A stretch of 18,276 bases of DNA from Micrococcaceae bacterium (GTDB lineage Bacteria > Actinomycetota > Actinomycetes > Actinomycetales > Micrococcaceae): positions 16,187 to 34,462 of the forward strand of contig DNHA01000143.1 in the NCBI GenBank assembly GCA_003486025.1, given 5' to 3'. Of the stretch, positions 15,070 to 18,276 are shown piece after piece. The first letter of the stretch is position 1; every line of letters starts with the position of its first letter. Position numbers and translations under genes: made by a program. The notes beneath the pieces were generated by a model. The model did no database searches and was not told the origin of the DNA. It saw only the letters and a list, made by a program, of their open reading frames with translations.

Positions 15070-15921
15070 TCACTTAGAAGCCTGCGGCTCGTCAAAAATC
15101 TGTCCGACCGGCGATCGCTTCTCTGCTTGGAAAGCATCTTCGGCGCGGCCATAGGCCCAGTACGCCGACAGCGACATGTCTCGCCTGTCCACGCCGCGTT
15201 CATCATAAAAGTAGGAACGCAAGGCTTTCACCACTTCTCGTTCACCGTGCGCAAACACCTGCACTCGCCCAGAGGGCCAAGGAAACTGGCGTACGTCAGA
15301 TTCCAAGATCGATGACTCTGGAGTGAATTCACTGCCACGGTGAATCCAACGGATTCCCACGCCGCTTGGCGCCGAGAGTTCAATTTCATCCCCCGCATCG
15401 GCAACTTCTATAAGCACCTGTCCAACCATGCCTTCTTCCATGGCTTCAAGAGATGCCGCAATAGCGGGGATGGCAGTTTCATCGCCAGCAAACAAGTGGA
15501 AATCGAAGTCGCTTTGCGGTGCGAACATACCGCCCGGCCCGGAGAAGCAGACCGAATCGCCAATCTGGGCATTGCGAGCCCAAGGTCCAGCCAAACCATC
15601 GCTTCCATGCACTACGAAGTCAACCTCTATGGTGCGCGATTCCGCGTCCGAACGGCGTACCGTGTAAGTCCTCCGCACCGGAAGGTCTTCACCCGGCAAG
15701 CGTTCACGCAGCTCATCCAAGTCATAGGGAGGTGTCAGGCCAAGCTCCGGCTTCGCAAAAAGTATCTTGATGTAACGGTCAGTTGCCGGCTTATCAATAA
15801 AATTTTCATATCCAGGACCGCCAAAGGTGAGGCGCACTAGGTGATCAGAAATTTGCTGACGCTTAACAACCTGCAAAACTACTTGTGGACGCACTGGGCG
15901 CCCACCTACTGGTCGTGCCAC
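15070..15921 (-). CDS. Siderophore-interacting protein (FAD-dependent ferric-siderophore reductase, ViuB/SIP type)
   Basis: This 283-residue protein has a ferredoxin-reductase-like FAD domain with RRTYTVR at 83-89 (the RxYTxR flavin motif) and DFVVHGSDGLAGPWA at 101-115, a NAD(P)H-like domain with LFAGDETAIPA at 143-153, and the SIP C-terminal signature SAYWAYGRAED at 252-262. Such cytoplasmic enzymes reduce ferric siderophores to release Fe2+. The GTG start is supported by GGGGGAG at 15929-15935, about 6-7 bases away. It appears monocistronic, with no siderophore transporter or biosynthesis gene in the window. Upstream at 15947-15965 is a 12-of-19 match to the DtxR/IdeR box, and downstream lie the TTAGGT repeats. 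Iron repression is expected from family knowledge and only weakly supported by the sequence. Confidence 0.92.
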   Translation of the reverse strand: MARPVGGRPVRPQVVLQVVKRQQISDHLVRLTFGGPGYENFIDKPATDRYIKILFAKPELGLTPPYDLDELRERLPGEDLPVRRTYTVRRSDAESRTIEVDFVVHGSDGLAGPWARNAQIGDSVCFSGPGGMFAPQSDFDFHLFAGDETAIPAIAASLEAMEEGMVGQVLIEVADAGDEIELSAPSGVGIRWIHRGSEFTPESSILESDVRQFPWPSGRVQVFAHGEREVVKALRSYFYDERGVDRRDMSLSAYWAYGRAEDAFQAEKRSPVGQIFDEPQASK

Positions 15922-15946
15922 AAAACCACTCCCCCATCGAATAAGG

Positions 15947-15965
15947 CTAGATGACTCTATCCTAT
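15947..15965 (-). promoter_or_regulatory. Weak DtxR/IdeR-like box in the siderophore-interacting protein promoter region
   Basis: The minus-strand 19-mer ATAGGATAGAGTCATCTAG matches TTAGGTTAGGCTAACCTAA at 12 positions by my count. It lies 26-44 bases before the GTG start, where a promoter would be. No strong -10/-35 pair was identified in the 63-base gap, so this is suggestive only. Confidence 0.25.
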
Positions 15966-15984
15966 TTGATAAGTCGTTGAATGT

Positions 15985-16452
15985 TTACCGCACAAATGTC
16001 GACACGCCTTCCATCGCGGCCAGCGAACTTCGCTCGTCGCTACTGAGCCGCTGCACGCGACCGACCTCCGGATCGAAATAGGCAAGCGTCGTTAGTGCTT
16101 TAACGCAGACATGATCACTCACCGGATCTCGAAATTCGTAGCAGATGTCGAAGCTTGCAGGTTTGATATTAGCTACCCACAAATCAACGTTAACCGGAAC
16201 ATTTCGGTATTCTAAAGGTTTGGAATACCGAACTCGGTGCTCCACTACAAGAATCTGCACGCCTTCGGGAACCGCAGAAAAAATATTTACCTTCGGCATA
16301 ATACCCGGCGCGCCAGTGCCCCCTGGCACCCCAAATCCAGCGATCCTCGCCTCTTCCATTAGCCTGATCAAATTTACGTTGTTGACATGGCCATATGCAT
16401 CCATGTCACCCCAACGCATGGGTATCTGAACACGTAAAACAGAGTCGGTCAT
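15985..16452 (-). CDS. Hotdog-fold acyl-CoA thioesterase (4-hydroxybenzoyl-CoA thioesterase-like)
   Basis: This 155-residue single hotdog domain has RWGDMDAYGHVNNVNLIRLMEEAR at about 13-36, the pattern of the 4HBT/YbgC-like thioesterases, with the catalytic-type Asp near 16-18, His22 and Asn24-25. A later VEHRVRYSKPLEYRNVPVNVD segment matches the central strands. These enzymes hydrolyse acyl-CoA thioesters in the cytoplasm; the acyl chain is not predictable here. The ATG overlaps the stop of the upstream App1-like gene by one base (TGATG), so the two are translationally coupled. The link suggests lipid or acyl-group turnover, but no pathway can be named. Its stop is only 63 bases from the siderophore gene start on the same strand, with no visible terminator, so readthrough is possible. 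Confidence 0.88.
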   Translation of the reverse strand: MTDSVLRVQIPMRWGDMDAYGHVNNVNLIRLMEEARIAGFGVPGGTGAPGIMPKVNIFSAVPEGVQILVVEHRVRYSKPLEYRNVPVNVDLWVANIKPASFDICYEFRDPVSDHVCVKALTTLAYFDPEVGRVQRLSSDERSSLAAMEGVSTFVR

Positions 16453-17534
16453 CAGCTCGCCTCCGGCATGCGCTCTTCGGGACTTATCAATTTGTACGCA
16501 GAAAGCTGTTCGAGAATTTGCGATCCGTCTGGTTCATAAGTCCAGCGAATACCAGGTGTGGTGCGCCGCAGATCCGTTGAACGGCCACCGGCAAGCACTG
16601 CTTCTGAAGGAGTCAGCTGACGGATGACGATGGTACGCACGTGTTCCGGGTAGCGACGCGCAAACTCAGCGTAGATTGTCGGGTCATGCTGTCCATCATC
16701 GCCGATGAGCATCCACTCGATGTTGGGAAATTCTTCGGCGAGCCTACGCAATTGGTCAACCTTATGCTGCATACCGCTACGGAACCACGCGCGATCCGTA
16801 GGTCCCCAGTCCGTTAACAGCAATGGTCCCCGCGGGTACAAATTGCGCGATATGAATCTTTCTAGCGTCTGCGCGACATTCCACGCACCGGTGGACAGAT
16901 AAATTGTGGGACTCGTAGGATGCTCAGCCAGCACACGTTGCATCATTACCGCCATGCCAGGTGTCGCAACGCGGGCATGTTCAGAAAGAACAAAGGAATT
17001 CCATGCCGCGAGGAGAGGCCTGGGCAACGCGGTGACCACAACGGTGTCATCAACGTCGCTAATAATGCCAAAGCGCTGTTTCTCGTCAATTACCAGAACC
17101 TGCGCGGTCGCCGATTGCCCATTGTGCGCGATCAGTTGAATATCGTTCCACCCAACCGGCAAATCGATGGCCAGTTTGACGTCGAGCACCCCACCACGAT
17201 CCGCGTGAACTTCAAAGTGCTTGCCTGCAGCTGATACTGTCACCTTGCCGAAAGGCAGTACCGCGGAAGTGAAGTTTCGAAATCCACGGATGCCATCTTC
17301 AACAACTTTGGCTTTATGCTTTCCACCTTCAAAGGCACCGGGTTTAGCCATTACGACTCGCGCCAGGACACGCACCCATCCACCGTCTTTAGAGGCGTAG
17401 CCATATCCGTTGTAGGGAAGGATTACTGGGTCTAGACCTTTGTCAATGGCACGGCGTGCCCGAAATTGCAGAAACTGATCTTCAATTCGCGACGCGACGT
17501 GGCGCGCGACCCCATCATTTGCAGCATGGCTCAT
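16452..17534 (-). CDS. DUF2183/App1-family phosphatase-like protein (HAD-type catalytic domain)
   Basis: This 360-residue protein has a C-terminal App1 phosphatase domain: HAD motif I DVDDT at 160-164, motif II STG at 214-216, a motif III Lys at 258, and motif IV GDDGQHD at 278-284. The N-terminal 150 residues form a beta-rich region preceding the catalytic domain, as in other bacterial DUF2183 proteins. Yeast App1 is a Mg2+-dependent phosphatidate phosphatase; bacterial members are largely uncharacterised, so lipid phosphatase activity is inferred. No signal peptide is visible, suggesting a cytoplasmic or membrane-associated protein. It overlaps the thioesterase gene by one base. AGGG two bases before the ATG is too close to be a good ribosome-binding site, and the start could differ slightly. 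It is divergent from the PNPOx-like gene. Confidence 0.88.
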   Translation of the reverse strand: MSHAANDGVARHVASRIEDQFLQFRARRAIDKGLDPVILPYNGYGYASKDGGWVRVLARVVMAKPGAFEGGKHKAKVVEDGIRGFRNFTSAVLPFGKVTVSAAGKHFEVHADRGGVLDVKLAIDLPVGWNDIQLIAHNGQSATAQVLVIDEKQRFGIISDVDDTVVVTALPRPLLAAWNSFVLSEHARVATPGMAVMMQRVLAEHPTSPTIYLSTGAWNVAQTLERFISRNLYPRGPLLLTDWGPTDRAWFRSGMQHKVDQLRRLAEEFPNIEWMLIGDDGQHDPTIYAEFARRYPEHVRTIVIRQLTPSEAVLAGGRSTDLRRTTPGIRWTYEPDGSQILEQLSAYKLISPEERMPEAS

Positions 17535-17600
17535 ATCCCTAGTCTTTCATGTACAACGGCTTCGGTGGGGCTCAAAACAAAAGACGCTACCCTCTTGCCT

Positions 17601-17621
17601 TTTTCTACATAACGTAGAAAA
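17601..17621. promoter_or_regulatory. 21-bp perfect inverted repeat, likely operator upstream of the PNPOx-like gene
   Basis: TTTTCTAC (17601-17608) and GTAGAAAA (17614-17621) flank ATAAC. The repeat ends 8 bases before the ATG at 17630 and lies in the 95-base divergent gap, so a bound regulator would block that promoter. The CTAC-GTAG core recalls BlaI/MecI-type sites, but this is only a resemblance and no such regulator is in the window. Confidence 0.55.
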
Positions 17622-17629
17622 CTTAGGTT

Positions 17630-18061
17630 ATGAGATTCGAACACGAAAACGGTGCACCAGTATTGGTGCTCAACGATGAACAGTCTTGGGAACTACTCGC
17701 GCACACAGCACATGGACGAGTAGCTACGACTGTTGCAGGAATGATCGATATCGCCCCGGTAAACTACGCGGTTCATAAGGGGAATATCTACCTGCGAACC
17801 TCACCTGGCAACAAGCTCGCCTCGATGGTGGTCAATTCTTCCATCGCGTTTGAGGCGGATGGAATCTTATCCGATGAGGCTTGGTCCGTCGTAGTCCATG
17901 GAACCGCGGAAATCCTGGAACACGAAGCCGACATCAATGAGGCGCTCGAAAGTGGCGTCACCCCGTGGGTGCAGACGATCAAAGATTTCTGGATCCGCGT
18001 TACCGTTGACTCGATTTCCGGAAGGCACTTTATTCTGGGCGAACAGCCAGAAATCATCTAG
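17630..18061 (+). CDS. PNPOx-like split-barrel flavoprotein
   Basis: This 143-residue protein matches the pyridoxamine 5'-phosphate oxidase-like split-barrel family of small FMN or F420-binding proteins. Seen: LLAHTAHGRVATTVAGMIDIAPVNYAVHKGNIYLRTSPGNKL at about 22-63, the typical first half of the barrel with the cofactor-contact region, then SIAFEADGI and WSVVVHGTAEIL at 71-96. Actinobacterial members include F420-dependent reductases and heme- or flavin-binding proteins; which cofactor is used cannot be told from the sequence. It is a single-gene unit transcribed divergently from the App1-like gene, with a perfect inverted repeat just upstream. The ribosome-binding site is weak (AGG two bases from the ATG), and a leaderless or near-leaderless mRNA is possible. 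True PdxH activity is unlikely given the length and sequence. Confidence 0.85.
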   Translation: MRFEHENGAPVLVLNDEQSWELLAHTAHGRVATTVAGMIDIAPVNYAVHKGNIYLRTSPGNKLASMVVNSSIAFEADGILSDEAWSVVVHGTAEILEHEADINEALESGVTPWVQTIKDFWIRVTVDSISGRHFILGEQPEII

Positions 18062-18091
18062 CGTTTCGCTAACTGTGCGCGGGTGAAGGTC

Positions 18092-18121
18092 GTGATGGCT
18101 GGCACCTAGAGCAGCCATCAC
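18092..18121. repeat. Perfect 10-bp hairpin between convergent genes
   Basis: GTGATGGCTG (18092-18101) and CAGCCATCAC (18112-18121) are exact reverse complements with a 10-base loop. Neither side has a T-tract, so it is not a standard intrinsic terminator, but its position between two converging stops suggests a role in transcript ending or 3' protection. Confidence 0.5.
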
Positions 18122-18138
18122 AACCAGTACGCACGCTA

Positions 18139-18276
18139 TTATTCTTGGTCGTAGCGGTAGAATCCCTGACCGCTCTTACGTCCGAGCTTTCCCGCGCCGA
18201 CTTTCTCGGTGATCATCGGGTGCGGCTGATCGCTTGGCTCACCAGTTTCCGCGTAGGTTGCCTGCGCGATGAAATC
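18139..18276 (-). CDS. 3-hydroxyacyl-CoA (3-hydroxybutyryl-CoA) dehydrogenase, C-terminal end only
   Basis: The last 45 codons of a minus-strand gene are visible, ending in TAA at 18139-18141. The decoded tail includes MITEKVGAGKLGRKSGQGFY and then RYDQE. The motif GKLGRKSGQGFYxY is characteristic of the C-terminal dimerisation domain of 3-hydroxyacyl-CoA dehydrogenases (Hbd/FadB2 type), which oxidise 3-hydroxyacyl-CoA with NAD(P). The NAD-binding Rossmann domain lies outside the window. It converges on the PNPOx-like gene. The family is fairly certain from the motif, but chain-length preference cannot be judged from so short a piece. Confidence 0.85.
   Translation of the reverse strand, partial: DFIAQATYAETGEPSDQPHPMITEKVGAGKLGRKSGQGFYRYDQE

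Noticed and set aside
1..18276. tRNA, rRNA, CRISPR arrays, insertion sequences or phage integration sites
   Set aside because: I saw no tRNA cloverleaf, no regularly spaced repeats, no transposase or integrase, and no flanking target-site duplications, so there is no direct sign that the jet operon sits on a mobile element.

Overview
The window looks like chromosomal DNA from a moderate-GC actinobacterium, most likely the Micrococcaceae (Arthrobacter or Glutamicibacter type). This is inferred from gene content and protein style (a TM0106-type nuclease-helicase, an ArsR/CDF metal pair, a DUF2183/App1 protein, an actinobacterial siderophore-interacting flavoprotein) and from two promoters that place a -10 hexamer six bases before the start codon, as in leaderless actinobacterial genes. 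I could not run a database search.

Layout. Positions 1-1302 (+) hold the 3' part of a superfamily I helicase of the TM0106 RecB-like family. It converges on a secreted polysaccharide deacetylase-like lipoprotein (1334-2599, -). Positions 2823-8302 (+) form a tight three-gene operon, jetA-jetB-jetC, encoding the SMC-like core of a Wadjet/MksBEF anti-plasmid or chromosome-organising complex. It ends at a perfect 17-bp intrinsic terminator 9 bases after jetC, and no jetD (MksG-type nuclease) is present. Positions 8544-11784 (-) encode a LolD/MacB-like ABC ATPase and its FtsX-like permease. Positions 11908-13232 (-) encode an ArsR-family repressor and a CDF metal exporter behind a near-perfect 24-bp palindrome. 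Positions 13315-14757 (+) encode two abutting 3-methyladenine DNA glycosylases, Tag-like and AlkA-like.

Positions 14758-15069 have no conventional gene. On the minus strand they hold a run of RNA-like structure: a strong intrinsic terminator, a hairpin that hides a Shine-Dalgarno sequence in front of a 9-codon ORF, and TTAGGT repeats resembling DtxR/IdeR half-sites. This stretch lies just 3' of a siderophore-interacting protein gene (15070-15921, -). Next come a hotdog thioesterase and a DUF2183/App1 phosphatase-like gene (15985-17534, -, overlapping by one base), a divergent PNPOx-like flavoprotein (17630-18061, +) with an inverted repeat in its promoter region, and the 3' end of a 3-hydroxyacyl-CoA dehydrogenase (18139-18276, -).

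The best candidates for something unusual are the nuclease-less JetABC operon, the structured minus-strand transcript beside the siderophore gene, and a Tag homologue that has lost three of four zinc ligands.
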